This document shows positions 17,207-25,657 of a DNA stretch of 64,000 bases, one piece after another. Made by a program: the position numbers and the translations under genes. The stretch's first letter is position 1, and each line of letters begins with the position of its first letter. This DNA comes from G963663775 sp963664255 (GTDB lineage Bacteria > Bacillota > Clostridia > Oscillospirales > Butyricicoccaceae), in contig OY760938.1 in NCBI GenBank assembly GCA_963664255.1, positions 1,488,001 through 1,552,000 on the forward strand. The letters run 5' to 3'. The notes under the pieces were generated by a model. That model was not told where the DNA came from and searched no databases. It was given only the letters and a program-made list of their open reading frames with translations.

Positions 17207-18268
17207 ATGTCTGGCGAAAAAACCGAAAAGGCGACGTCGAAACGAAAAAAAGACGAGCGAAAAAAAGGTAACGTCTTCATGAGCCGAGATGCGGTCATGG
17301 CAATGTCGCTGGTTACAATGTTTTTTGCCCTGAAAACATTCATGCCCATGATATTTTCGCTTTGCCAAGACTGCATTCGCTATTTTTTCACCCTAGACAG
17401 CACCAGCATGGTGTTTGACATCCGAACCATGCAGCGTTTGATGATACGAGGCGGCATTACATTTGCGATGGCATCCTTGCCGCTGCTGTTGATTTCGGTC
17501 TTGGTTGCCGTTATCATCACCATGGCGCAGACAAGAATGCTGTTTTCTACCAAAGCATTTGCGTTTAAAGCGTCCCGTTTGGATTTGTTAAAGGGGATTC
17601 AAAAAATGTTTTCCCTGCGCAGCGTGGTGGAATTGCTCAAAGCGATTGTAAAAGTTACTATTTTGACATGGGTAATGTATAAAATCTACATTGGCATACT
17701 GCCAACGCTGCCGAATATGATGGATATGGCGCCCCTGCAGGCAATTACATTTACGGCAAAGAACATTTTGACCATGGCCTTTCGCATTAGCATCGCCTTT
17801 ATCGCGCTCTCCGCGGCGGATTATTTATACCAATGGTGGGAATATGAGAAAAATCTGCGCATGAGCAAACAGGAAATCAAGGACGAATATAAGCAAACCG
17901 AGGGTGACCCGCAAGTGAAGGGACATATTCGTCAGCTGCAGCAGCAGCGTGCACGGCAGCGCATGATACAGAAGGTGCCGGATGCAGATGTGGTGATTCG
18001 TAACCCAACGCATTATGCGGTTGCGATTGCCTATCAAAAAGACAAAAATCGCGCACCGATTGTGGTGGCAAAGGGTGTAGACGAGTTGGCACTGCGCATC
18101 GTGGCAGTCGCCGAGGAGCATGGTGTCTATATCACCGAGGACAAGCCGCTTGCGCGTGCATTATATGCAGAGGTCGACCTCGACCGTGAAATACCAGAAG
18201 CCTATTATCAGCCAATCGCGAAAGTGTTGGCGTTTGTATACAGTTTAAAGAAAAAGGATTTGAGATGA
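17207..18268 (+). CDS. flhB: Flagellar export specificity switch FlhB
   Basis: FlhB controls the change from hook to filament export by self-cleavage in the NPTH motif. The N-terminus is Lys-rich (EKTEKATSKRKKDERKKGNV), followed by four membrane segments and the cytoplasmic domain with NPTHYAVAIAYQ, containing the intact N/PTH cleavage site. ATG 17207 is chosen because the protein then begins MSGEKTEKAT and AAAAGGGGGG lies at 17192-17201. The full length is 353 residues. A separate FlhB-like cytoplasmic domain protein is encoded at 32321. Confidence 0.97.
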   Translation: MSGEKTEKATSKRKKDERKKGNVFMSRDAVMAMSLVTMFFALKTFMPMIFSLCQDCIRYFFTLDSTSMVFDIRTMQRLMIRGGITFAMASLPLLLISVLVAVIITMAQTRMLFSTKAFAFKASRLDLLKGIQKMFSLRSVVELLKAIVKVTILTWVMYKIYIGILPTLPNMMDMAPLQAITFTAKNILTMAFRISIAFIALSAADYLYQWWEYEKNLRMSKQEIKDEYKQTEGDPQVKGHIRQLQQQRARQRMIQKVPDADVVIRNPTHYAVAIAYQKDKNRAPIVVAKGVDELALRIVAVAEEHGVYITEDKPLARALYAEVDLDREIPEAYYQPIAKVLAFVYSLKKKDLR

Positions 18269-18269
18269 A

Positions 18270-20330
18270 ATGAAGGTCTTCAACAATGCGATAGCGGTCT
18301 TTGTAATGCTAATCGTAGCGTTGCTGATCGTGCCATTGAGCACAATGGTTTTGGATTTCATGTTTATCATGAATCTTTCGCTTTCCCTAGTCATTTTGCT
18401 AACCACCATGTACATTAAAACCGCCTTGGAGTTTTCTATCTTTCCATCGCTGCTGCTCATCACGACCCTGCTGCGCTTGGGATTGAATGTATCTTCTACA
18501 CGCTCCATTTTGACCAATCAAGGATATGCCGGCGAGGTCATCAAAACCTTTGGCGATTTTGTAATTCGCGGTAAAATCGTGGTCGGCTTGGTCATCTTTC
18601 TGATTGTCGTATTGGTGCAGTTCATTGTCATCACCAAGGGCGCGGAACGTGTGGCGGAGGTTTCGGCTCGTTTTACCTTGGATGCAATGCCGGGTAAGCA
18701 GATGGCGATTGATGCAGATTTGAGTTCAGGCTTGATTGATGAGGCAACGGCACGTCTGCGTCGTTCCAATATTCAGCGAGAAGCGGATTTCTTCGGCTCA
18801 ATGGACGGTGCGTCTAAGTTTGTAAAGGGTGACGCAATTATTTCGATTGTGGTCACACTTATCAACTTGGTCGGCGGTATTTTGATTGGTTTCATCGGTG
18901 GAGAAGGCACCTTCCAAACAATCATCCAAACCTATTCCACAGCAACCGTTGGCGATGGACTGATGAGCCAGATTCCAGCACTTTTGATTTCGGTTGCAAC
19001 CGGTATGATTGTGACGCGCTCTGCATCCGAATCCAACCTAAATGAAGATGTTATCAAACAATTTTTGACACAGCCGGCGGTACTGCTGATTGCAGGTGGA
19101 GCGTTACCGTTTTTGACCATCATTGGCTTCCCGAAGCTGCAAATTTTTGTGATGTCGGCGTTTTTGCTGTCCGTTGGTACGATGGTGCTGATGCGTAAAC
19201 GTAGAGCAGAGCAGCAGCCGGAGGAGGCACTGGAGCAAGGGCCGCCAGTGGTGGAGGAAGTGACCAGTGAGGTCAGCTTCTATAAGAACTTGGACAATGT
19301 TTACGGATTGCTCACGGTAGACCCGATTGGCATTGAAGTGGGGTATAGCCTATTGCCACTCGTAGACCAGCATAGCGGCGGTAATTTTTTGGACCGCATT
19401 GTCATGCTGCGTAAGCAGTTTGCAGACGAAATGGGCATGGTACTGCCATCGGTACGTTTGAAGGACTCCAGTCAACTCAACCCCAACCAGTATGAAGTGA
19501 AGCTGAAGGGTGAAACCCTGGCGATTGGAGAGGTTCTGAACGACCATTATCTGGGCTTGCCGCCGGGTGAGATGGAGCACGATGATATTCCAGGTATCGA
19601 AACCATTGAACCTGCATTTGGGATGCCGGCGAAGTGGATTGGCGAAGACAAAAAGCTGCAGGCAGAAATGGCAGGCTATACGCTGATTGACCCAACCTCT
19701 GTGATTATCACGCATTTGTCAGAACTCATTCGTGCACATGCTTACGAACTGCTCACACGGCAGGAAGTGCAGAAAATGCTGGACAATTTGAAAAAGCACA
19801 CGGGTGTTTCTGTGGATGAGATGGTGCCCAGCATTGTGCCGATTGCAGAACTGCAAAAGGTCATGCGCAATTTGCTGCGCGAAGGCGTGCCCATTAATGA
19901 CTTGGAAACGATATTGGAAACGATGTCGGACTATGCGCCCTCTGTGAAGGACAATGATATGCTGACAGAATATGTGCGGCAGGCATTAAAGCGCACCATT
20001 ACACATCGGTTTGCTGAAGCCGGACAGCTCAAGGTGATGAGTTTAGATTCTGCGATTGAAACCGCAATCATCAACAGCGTCAAAAAAATGGATGGCGGCG
20101 CGTATCTTGCCCTAGAGCCGGAAGTGATGCAGCGCATCATTGCCGCAACAACCGAAAAAGTCGGACAAATGAAAAAATTGGTGCAGGTACCTGTTATTTT
20201 GACATCACCGGTGGTTCGAGTCTATTTCAAAAAGTTGCTAGACCAATTTTATCCAAATGTCGTGGTACTATCCTTTAATGACGTGGATGCAAGCGTGCAA
20301 ATTCAGTCGCTGGGGAATATCTCTATGTAA
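18270..20330 (+). CDS. flhA: Flagellar export protein FlhA
   Basis: FlhA forms the nonameric ring that receives chaperone-substrate complexes. The 686-residue length is normal. The N-terminal half has about eight membrane helices and the signature around RFTLDAMPGKQMAIDADL; the C-terminal half is the cytoplasmic docking domain. ATG 18270 is one base after the flhB stop. In Bacillus flhF and flhG would follow; here sigD follows directly. Confidence 0.97.
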   Translation: MKVFNNAIAVFVMLIVALLIVPLSTMVLDFMFIMNLSLSLVILLTTMYIKTALEFSIFPSLLLITTLLRLGLNVSSTRSILTNQGYAGEVIKTFGDFVIRGKIVVGLVIFLIVVLVQFIVITKGAERVAEVSARFTLDAMPGKQMAIDADLSSGLIDEATARLRRSNIQREADFFGSMDGASKFVKGDAIISIVVTLINLVGGILIGFIGGEGTFQTIIQTYSTATVGDGLMSQIPALLISVATGMIVTRSASESNLNEDVIKQFLTQPAVLLIAGGALPFLTIIGFPKLQIFVMSAFLLSVGTMVLMRKRRAEQQPEEALEQGPPVVEEVTSEVSFYKNLDNVYGLLTVDPIGIEVGYSLLPLVDQHSGGNFLDRIVMLRKQFADEMGMVLPSVRLKDSSQLNPNQYEVKLKGETLAIGEVLNDHYLGLPPGEMEHDDIPGIETIEPAFGMPAKWIGEDKKLQAEMAGYTLIDPTSVIITHLSELIRAHAYELLTRQEVQKMLDNLKKHTGVSVDEMVPSIVPIAELQKVMRNLLREGVPINDLETILETMSDYAPSVKDNDMLTEYVRQALKRTITHRFAEAGQLKVMSLDSAIETAIINSVKKMDGGAYLALEPEVMQRIIAATTEKVGQMKKLVQVPVILTSPVVRVYFKKLLDQFYPNVVVLSFNDVDASVQIQSLGNISM

Positions 20331-20357
20331 GCGATGCCAGAGGGGAGGCGGCACATC

Positions 20358-21143
20358 ATGACAGACAGCAATCATCCGGTAACACCGGAAGAGGCAGAAG
20401 CCTTGATGCGTGCCTATAAAGCAACCGGCGATGTGAAAATACGCAATGAACTGGTGCTGTATTACAGCAACCAAGTCGATATTGCGATTCGCAGTATGCG
20501 GTCGATTTTGCTTTCCAATATCCCATATGAAGATTTTTTCAACCAAGGTATTTTGGCATTGATGGACTGCATGGAACGCTTTGACCCAGACCGCGGCGCG
20601 AGTTTCCAAACCTATATCTATCGTGGTATTCGGGGGTCGCTGCTCAATTATATGCGCAAGCAGCGATGGCTGCCAAACCGTGTCAGGGAAGCGCGCCGCG
20701 ATATGCAGCAGGCGCGCACAGAGCTGCAGACCCGGCTGATGCGCGAGCCGACTATGGCAGAATTGGCAGAACGGCTGGGGATACCAGAGCAGAAGCTCAG
20801 CCAGTTGCAGATGGAGATTTCCGCAGTCGATGCCATCTCGCTGGAAGAGATGATGGAGGACAGCTATGGCAATGTGATTACAGAATCACAGGATGTGTAT
20901 GAGGACAGCGTTGCCAAGGATATGCTGGAGGGGGAATTGCGCACGGCATTGGCGGCTGCCATTTCCACGCTTTCGCCAAAACAGCAGCAAGTGATTACAT
21001 TGTGTTATTTTGAAAACTTAAATTTACGCGAAATTGGACAGGTGTTGGGACTTACACAACAAAGAGTATCGCAGATTCGCTCAGCGGCGATTGGAAAGCT
21101 GGGAGTCGCCATGACACAGCTTGGATTTGAGCAAAAAATCTAA
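20358..21143 (+). CDS. sigD: Flagellar RNA polymerase sigma factor (SigD/FliA, sigma-28)
   Basis: This sigma factor directs late flagellar and chemotaxis transcription. The 261-residue protein has region 2 (NQGILALMDCMERFDPDRG, then FQTYIYRGIRGSLLNYMRK), region 3 (MREPTMAELAERLGI) and the region 4 helix-turn-helix (LNLREIGQVLGLTQQRVSQI). ATG 20358 has AGGGGAGG at 20341-20348. It comes directly after flhA instead of after flhF-flhG-che genes as in B. subtilis. No anti-sigma FlgM gene is in the window. Confidence 0.95.
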   Translation: MTDSNHPVTPEEAEALMRAYKATGDVKIRNELVLYYSNQVDIAIRSMRSILLSNIPYEDFFNQGILALMDCMERFDPDRGASFQTYIYRGIRGSLLNYMRKQRWLPNRVREARRDMQQARTELQTRLMREPTMAELAERLGIPEQKLSQLQMEISAVDAISLEEMMEDSYGNVITESQDVYEDSVAKDMLEGELRTALAAAISTLSPKQQQVITLCYFENLNLREIGQVLGLTQQRVSQIRSAAIGKLGVAMTQLGFEQKI

Positions 21144-21189
21144 TGATGTTGCAGCAACAGCGCGCTATAGGCATGGAGGAGAGTTAGAA

Positions 21190-21948
21190 ATGTTCACAGG
21201 ATTTTATACATTGGGCTCCGGCATGATGACACAGCAGAATAAAATAGATGTGATTGCAAACAATCTAGCCAACACGCAAACGCCGGGGTATCGCGCGGAT
21301 GGTGTAGAGTTGTCTGCGTTTGAAAAAGAGCTGCTGACACGTATGACGCAAGAGGGGCAAAAAAGCTTTGGCAGCGGTGCACCAACTGCAACGGTGCAGG
21401 AAGAATATCAATTCATGGATGCCGGCGTGATTCAAAACACCGGAAGGGATATGGATGTTGCGCTAGATGGGGACGGATTTTTTAATATCCAATCCTTTAG
21501 CGATGCAAACACAACCTACCTCACCCGAAATGGTAAGTTTGACTTGGATGCAGACGGCAATCTAATACTTCCAGGCTATGGATACGTATTGGATGATGGC
21601 GGCACGCAGATTTCTCTGGACAACACGAATTTCACCATTGGAGAGCGTGGCACCATCTATGACAGCGAAGGAGAAGAGGTGGCAATCCTTGGCGTCACGG
21701 TTCCGGAGGAGGGCACGGCATTGCGCAAGCAGAGCAATGGGATGTTTACACTAGAGGAAAACGGCACTGCAGTGGCGGCAGAGGGATACCGCACCGTGCA
21801 GGGCAGCTTGGAATTATCCAATGTGGACCTCAATCAGGAAATGTCACGCTTGATTGAGACGCAAAGGGCATATCAGCTCAATAGCTCAGCCATGCAAATT
21901 GTGGATACCTTGAATCAAAAATCTGCCACACAAATCGCATCCGTATAA
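21190..21948 (+). CDS. flgF: Flagellar rod protein, FlgF/FlhO type
   Basis: A rod/hook-family protein of 252 residues. It has the N-terminal rod motif (KIDVIANNLANTQTPGYRAD) and C-terminal helix (SNVDLNQEMSRLIETQRAYQ) with a beta-rich middle. ATG 21190 is supported by GGAGGAG at 21176-21182. It pairs with a second rod gene directly downstream, as flhO-flhP do in B. subtilis, so proximal-rod FlgF is the likely role. FlgF and FlgG are similar, so which is which is inferred from order. Confidence 0.85.
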   Translation: MFTGFYTLGSGMMTQQNKIDVIANNLANTQTPGYRADGVELSAFEKELLTRMTQEGQKSFGSGAPTATVQEEYQFMDAGVIQNTGRDMDVALDGDGFFNIQSFSDANTTYLTRNGKFDLDADGNLILPGYGYVLDDGGTQISLDNTNFTIGERGTIYDSEGEEVAILGVTVPEEGTALRKQSNGMFTLEENGTAVAAEGYRTVQGSLELSNVDLNQEMSRLIETQRAYQLNSSAMQIVDTLNQKSATQIASV

Positions 21949-21969
21949 TCGCGTAGTAGGGGGAAGAAA

Positions 21970-22707
21970 ATGAAATCAGCATTTTATTCCGGGGCATCCG
22001 GCCTGGTAGCATTTCAGCAGGCATTGGATGTCACGGGTAATAATTTGGCAAACGTAAATACAGCAGGATATAAGGTGCCCACGCAATCGTTTGACGATTT
22101 GATGTATACCCAAATGTGGTGCAATGCAGAGGCTGAACCGCAAACAGGGCACGGTGTCCGCACGGTGGGGCTGGGGACACAGATGGAGCAAAGCGCCATG
22201 GCGGAAAGCACCGGAAATGGATATAACTATGCCATTGCCGGCAATACCTTCGGTATGTTTGCGCTAGAAGATGGCGAAGGGAACATTTTCTATACGCGAA
22301 ACGGTGCATTCACAGTGGATGCAGAGGAGGAAGAGTTGGTAACCGCGGATGGGCTGTATGTGCTGGACAGCAGCGGCAGCCATATCACAGCAACGGGAAC
22401 CAGCGGCGCCAATGAGGACGGTCCACTGGAAAATCAAATTGGGGTATACACCTTCCTGAATCCTTCTGCGCTGACAGCTGTCAATGGCAGCAAATTCACC
22501 GAAAATGAGCAGTCCGGCGAAGGGGAAGCCTTAGACCCAGAAGAGGGAACCTATCAAGTGCTACATGGATATTTGGAGCAGTCCGGCGTTTCTTTGCAGG
22601 ATGAAATGACAAATCTGATTATTGCACAGCGCGCATATCAGATGAATGCGCGTGTGGTACAGACAGCGGACGAAATGGAACAGCTCATTAGCGCACTGCG
22701 AAGCTGA
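21970..22707 (+). CDS. flgG: Flagellar rod protein, FlgG/FlhP type
   Basis: A 245-residue rod-family protein with the N-terminal block GLVAFQQALDVTGNNLANVN and C-terminal block LQDEMTNLIIAQRAYQMNAR. It follows the FlgF-type gene after 21 bases, with AGGGGGAAG just before ATG 21970. By order it would be the distal rod protein FlgG. The middle is more acidic than usual (an EEEEL-type run near residue 120). Confidence 0.85.
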   Translation: MKSAFYSGASGLVAFQQALDVTGNNLANVNTAGYKVPTQSFDDLMYTQMWCNAEAEPQTGHGVRTVGLGTQMEQSAMAESTGNGYNYAIAGNTFGMFALEDGEGNIFYTRNGAFTVDAEEEELVTADGLYVLDSSGSHITATGTSGANEDGPLENQIGVYTFLNPSALTAVNGSKFTENEQSGEGEALDPEEGTYQVLHGYLEQSGVSLQDEMTNLIIAQRAYQMNARVVQTADEMEQLISALRS

Positions 22708-22832
22708 TTTTTGGAGGATGGGCAGAAATCGTTTGAGAGATGCATATGAGAGGTGCGGATAGGGATGCGTCCCACCGCGGCAATTCGATGCAAAACGGTT
22801 TTGTGTATCCCAAAAGCAAAGGAGACGAAAAA

Positions 22833-23456
22833 ATGGCAATCAAAAATTATGATGAATTAAATCCTATGCAGTTGGATGTCTTGCGTGAGATTGGAAATAT
22901 CGGCTCTGGCAATGCAGCATCTTCTCTATCGGAAATGCTTTGTCAGCCCATTGATATTTCTGTGCCGATTGTACGCATTTTGGATTGTGAACAGGTGGTG
23001 GAATCCCTGGGTGGACCGGAAGTCCTGCAGGTGGGCTTGATGTTTGCCTTGAGTGGGGATGTAACCGGCATGATTATGTTTCTGCTGAATCAAGAATTTG
23101 CGCATATGCTGCTCAGCACGCTGGTGGGAACGGATTTGAGCGAAACCGGACAAGTCGATGCAATGGGTGAATCTGCGATTCGTGAGGTTGGCAATATCAT
23201 GGCGGCATCCTATGTCAATGCTATGTCGGCATTGACCAACCTAACCATTGATATTTCGGTGCCGGATTTGTGCATTGATATGGCAGGCTCTATTTTGAGT
23301 GTACCGGCAATTTATTATGCCAATATCAGCGATAAAATTATTTTTATTGAAGATCGCTTCGGCAACGAGGCGGCAACATCGGAAAGTCATATTTTGATGA
23401 TACCAGAAGTCGAATCTCTGGAAAAAATTATGACAAATTTGGGGTTAGAGATATGA
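22833..23456 (+). CDS. cheC: CheY-P phosphatase CheC
   Basis: CheC removes phosphate from CheY and binds CheD in the adaptation loop. The 207-residue protein has both active-site helices: DVLREIGN near residue 15 and SAIREVGN near residue 112, each fitting [DS]-x3-E-x2-N. ATG 22833 has AAAGGAG at 22818-22824; the open frame extends further upstream but without family similarity. The stop overlaps the cheD start by four bases. Confidence 0.95.
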   Translation: MAIKNYDELNPMQLDVLREIGNIGSGNAASSLSEMLCQPIDISVPIVRILDCEQVVESLGGPEVLQVGLMFALSGDVTGMIMFLLNQEFAHMLLSTLVGTDLSETGQVDAMGESAIREVGNIMAASYVNAMSALTNLTIDISVPDLCIDMAGSILSVPAIYYANISDKIIFIEDRFGNEAATSESHILMIPEVESLEKIMTNLGLEI

Positions 23457-23941
23457 GTACTACGGTAACAGTCGGAATTGCGGATTTAAAAGTGGTACGT
23501 ACTCCAGATGTGCTTGTGACATATGCGCTGGGCTCTTGCGTGGGTATCTGTTTATATGACCATATCACAAAAGTGGCGGGATTATCTCATATTTTACTGC
23601 CAAACAGCAAAGACCACACCTTAGCGGCGGCACAAGTGATGAAATTTGCAGATACTGCGATTCCAACACTGATTAAAAAAATGGAAGATCATGGGGCACG
23701 TCAGGTTTGTCTGAAAGCAAAAATTGCAGGCGGTGCGCAGATGTTTGCCGGCGTGAACAATTCATCGATTGCCAATATTGGGCAGCGAAATGTCATGGCG
23801 GTAAAAATGGCACTCAACAGCTTGCGTATCCCCATCATAGCCGAAGACACCGGCAAAGATTATGGACGAACGTTGTATTTTTCGGGTGCAGATGGCAGTA
23901 TGCGCATTAAATCGGTCAATCGAGGCGAATGGGTCTGGTAG
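23453..23941 (+). CDS. cheD: Chemoreceptor glutamine deamidase CheD
   Basis: CheD deamidates receptor glutamines and is regulated by CheC. The 162-residue protein has the catalytic Cys29 (ALGSCVGICLYD) and His46 (GLSHILLP), plus the AKIAGGAQMF block. ATG 23453 overlaps the cheC stop. It is the last gene of the long operon; an insertion sequence begins about 90 bases after the stop, within what was its terminator. Confidence 0.96.
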   Translation: MSTTVTVGIADLKVVRTPDVLVTYALGSCVGICLYDHITKVAGLSHILLPNSKDHTLAAAQVMKFADTAIPTLIKKMEDHGARQVCLKAKIAGGAQMFAGVNNSSIANIGQRNVMAVKMALNSLRIPIIAEDTGKDYGRTLYFSGADGSMRIKSVNRGEWVW

Positions 23942-23999
23942 ACGGGTTGTCTGATTCCGCCAAAAGAATCGTGAAGCATCATTTTGGTGGCTTATACAT

Positions 24000-24027
24000 A
24001 AAAAAAGAATCCCCCACAGGGGATTCT
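24000..24027. terminator. Left half of a bidirectional terminator split by the IS
   Basis: Seven A residues (24000-24006) are followed by arms GAATCCCC (24007-24014) and GGGGATTC (24019-24026). For - strand transcripts this reads stem then U7 and should terminate. For + strand transcripts from cheD the U-tract is missing because the IS begins at 24028. The same stem-loop is repeated at 25599-25620. Confidence 0.85.
24006..24027. repeat. Target-site duplication, left copy (22 bp)
   Basis: A 22-base sequence (A, GAATCCCC, CACA, GGGGATTC, T) that is exactly repeated at 25599-25620, at the other edge of the insertion sequence. Bases outside the pair differ. The duplicated unit is the complete terminator stem-loop. 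Confidence 0.88.
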
Positions 24028-24069
24028 CAGCCTGTAGACAAAAGGGTCGAAGCACCTCTGGAATTATGG

Positions 24070-24075
24070 TATAAT
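24070..24075 (+). promoter_or_regulatory. Possible -10 box of the IS transposase promoter
   Basis: TATAAT at 24070-24075, 28 bases before the transposase ATG. No good -35 hexamer is seen 16-18 bases upstream, so a partial or outward-dependent promoter is possible. Confidence 0.45.
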
Positions 24076-24102
24076 TAAACCATAAGGACAGGGGTGTTTT
24101 TG

Positions 24103-25575
24103 ATGTATATAAAAAAGGACAGAGGACAGCAAAAACAAATAAAATTTGTAAGCATAGAAGATTTGGTACCGAAAGACCACATTTTAAGGGACATCGACAG
24201 AGCGATTGATTTTAATTTCATATATGACGAAGTAAAAGGACTGTATTCCGAAATAGAATGGGGCAAACCGGGAATCGACCCGGTAGCACTGTTTAAAATA
24301 GTGTTCATACAATACTTATTCGGAATCCGCAGTATGCGGCAGACCATTAAAGAGATAGAAGTAAATATGGCATACCGCTGGTTCATCGGGTATGATATCG
24401 GAGAGAAAATCCCCCACTTTTCTACGTTCGGAAAGAACTACACACGCCGATTTGAAGGAACAGATGTGTTTGAACGAATATTCACACATATTTTGAATGA
24501 AGCGGTGGATTGCGGATTTGTGGATGCAAGCGCGATATTCATAGACGGTACGCACATAAAGGCAAGTGCAAACAAGAAAAAGAGCCAGCCTGCGGAAATT
24601 GAAATTCAGGCAAGAAGCTACCAAAAGCAGTTAGATGAGGAAATCGCAAAAGACCGGGGACTGCACGGAAAAAAGCCGCTGAAAAAGGATGACGGCAATG
24701 ACGATGACCAACCGCCCACACCTCCGGCAACAAAAACAATCGCGCAAAGCAAAACAGATCCAGAGTGCGGAATGTTCCACAAGGGAGAACATGAAAAGCA
24801 GTTTGCCTATGTAGCGAATACCGCATGTGACAAACACAATTTTATACTGGACTTTGTACTGGGTGCAGGAAATATTCATGACAGCATGATGTTCAGCAGT
24901 GTATATGAAAAGGTTTTAAAAAAGTTTCCGGAAATACAGGCTGTTGCGGTAGATGCAGGATACAAAACTCCGGCAATTATGAAAGAAATCATTGACAGTG
25001 AAAAAATTCCTTGTGTGCCATACAAACGTCCAATGACGAAAAAAGGATTCTTTAAAAAGTATGACTTTGTGTATGATGAATATTTTGACTGTGTGTTGTG
25101 CCCAAACAAGCAGGCCCTAACATATTCTACAACCAATCGGGAAGGATACCGTGAATACAAAAGCAACACTGAAATTTGCAAAAATTGTCCTATGCGTTCC
25201 CAGTGTACAGAAAGCAAAGCCTGTCAAAAGGTTGTAACCCGGCATATTTGGGAGCCATACATGGAACTTGCTGAGGATTACCGGCATACTCCCGAGTATC
25301 GGGACATTTACAAGTTAAGAAGCGAAACCATTGAGCGTGTTTTTGCCGATGCAAAAGAGAAACATGCCATGCGTTATACTCAGCTACGTGGACTGCAAAA
25401 GGTGAAAATGCAGGTCACGCTTACTTTCGCGTGCATGAATTTAAAAAAGCTGGCGACATGGAAGCGAAGAACGGGCATGCTGCCGCCACCTTTACAACAC
25501 TTTATCAATCAATTGGCCTATTTCTATTGCTTGTTTCTAAATACAAATCAAAAAGGTACTCTACGCGTTGCGTAA
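24103..25575 (+). CDS. IS1182-family DDE transposase
   Basis: A 490-residue transposase. The N-terminal DUF772-type domain is visible (PGIDPVALFKIVFIQYLFGI), followed by the catalytic RNase H-like domain: first acid near FVDASAIFIDGTHIKA, second near AVAVDAGYKTP, and a C-terminal Glu in RSETIERVFADAKEKHAMRY. A Cys-rich patch (CPNKQAL, then ICKNCPMRSQC) is typical of these proteins. ATG 24103 is preferred over GTG 24094, with GGACAGGGG just upstream. The frame is intact, so the element may be active. Confidence 0.93.
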   Translation: MYIKKDRGQQKQIKFVSIEDLVPKDHILRDIDRAIDFNFIYDEVKGLYSEIEWGKPGIDPVALFKIVFIQYLFGIRSMRQTIKEIEVNMAYRWFIGYDIGEKIPHFSTFGKNYTRRFEGTDVFERIFTHILNEAVDCGFVDASAIFIDGTHIKASANKKKSQPAEIEIQARSYQKQLDEEIAKDRGLHGKKPLKKDDGNDDDQPPTPPATKTIAQSKTDPECGMFHKGEHEKQFAYVANTACDKHNFILDFVLGAGNIHDSMMFSSVYEKVLKKFPEIQAVAVDAGYKTPAIMKEIIDSEKIPCVPYKRPMTKKGFFKKYDFVYDEYFDCVLCPNKQALTYSTTNREGYREYKSNTEICKNCPMRSQCTESKACQKVVTRHIWEPYMELAEDYRHTPEYRDIYKLRSETIERVFADAKEKHAMRYTQLRGLQKVKMQVTLTFACMNLKKLATWKRRTGMLPPPLQHFINQLAYFYCLFLNTNQKGTLRVA

Positions 25576-25598
25576 AGTACCTTTTTGTCGACGGTCTG

Positions 25599-25626
25599 AG
25601 AATCCCCCACAGGGGATTCTTTTTTT
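25599..25626. terminator. Right half of the split bidirectional terminator and right target-site copy
   Basis: The 22-bp copy at 25599-25620 holds arms GAATCCCC and GGGGATTC and is followed by T7 (25620-25626). It should stop + strand transcripts that have crossed the IS. On the - strand, transcripts from cheB meet the stem here without a U-tract. Joined to the left half it makes A7-stem-T7. Confidence 0.85.
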
Positions 25627-25657
25627 ATGTGCATACGGCACGAACACAAGACAAACG

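Larger units (their letters stand above)
24028..25598 (+). mobile_element. IS1182-family insertion sequence, apparently intact (1571 bp)
   Basis: The element is bounded by imperfect terminal inverted repeats: left CAGCCTGTAGACAAAAGGGT (24028-24047) and the reverse complement of the right end, CAGACCGTCGACAAAAAGGT, which match at 16 of 20 positions. Outside these is an exact 22-bp direct repeat. It holds a single full-length transposase gene. The A/T-rich codon use differs from the flanking flagellar genes, fitting acquisition. IS1182 elements are known to favour palindromic targets in some cases; here the target was a terminator hairpin. Confidence 0.9.
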
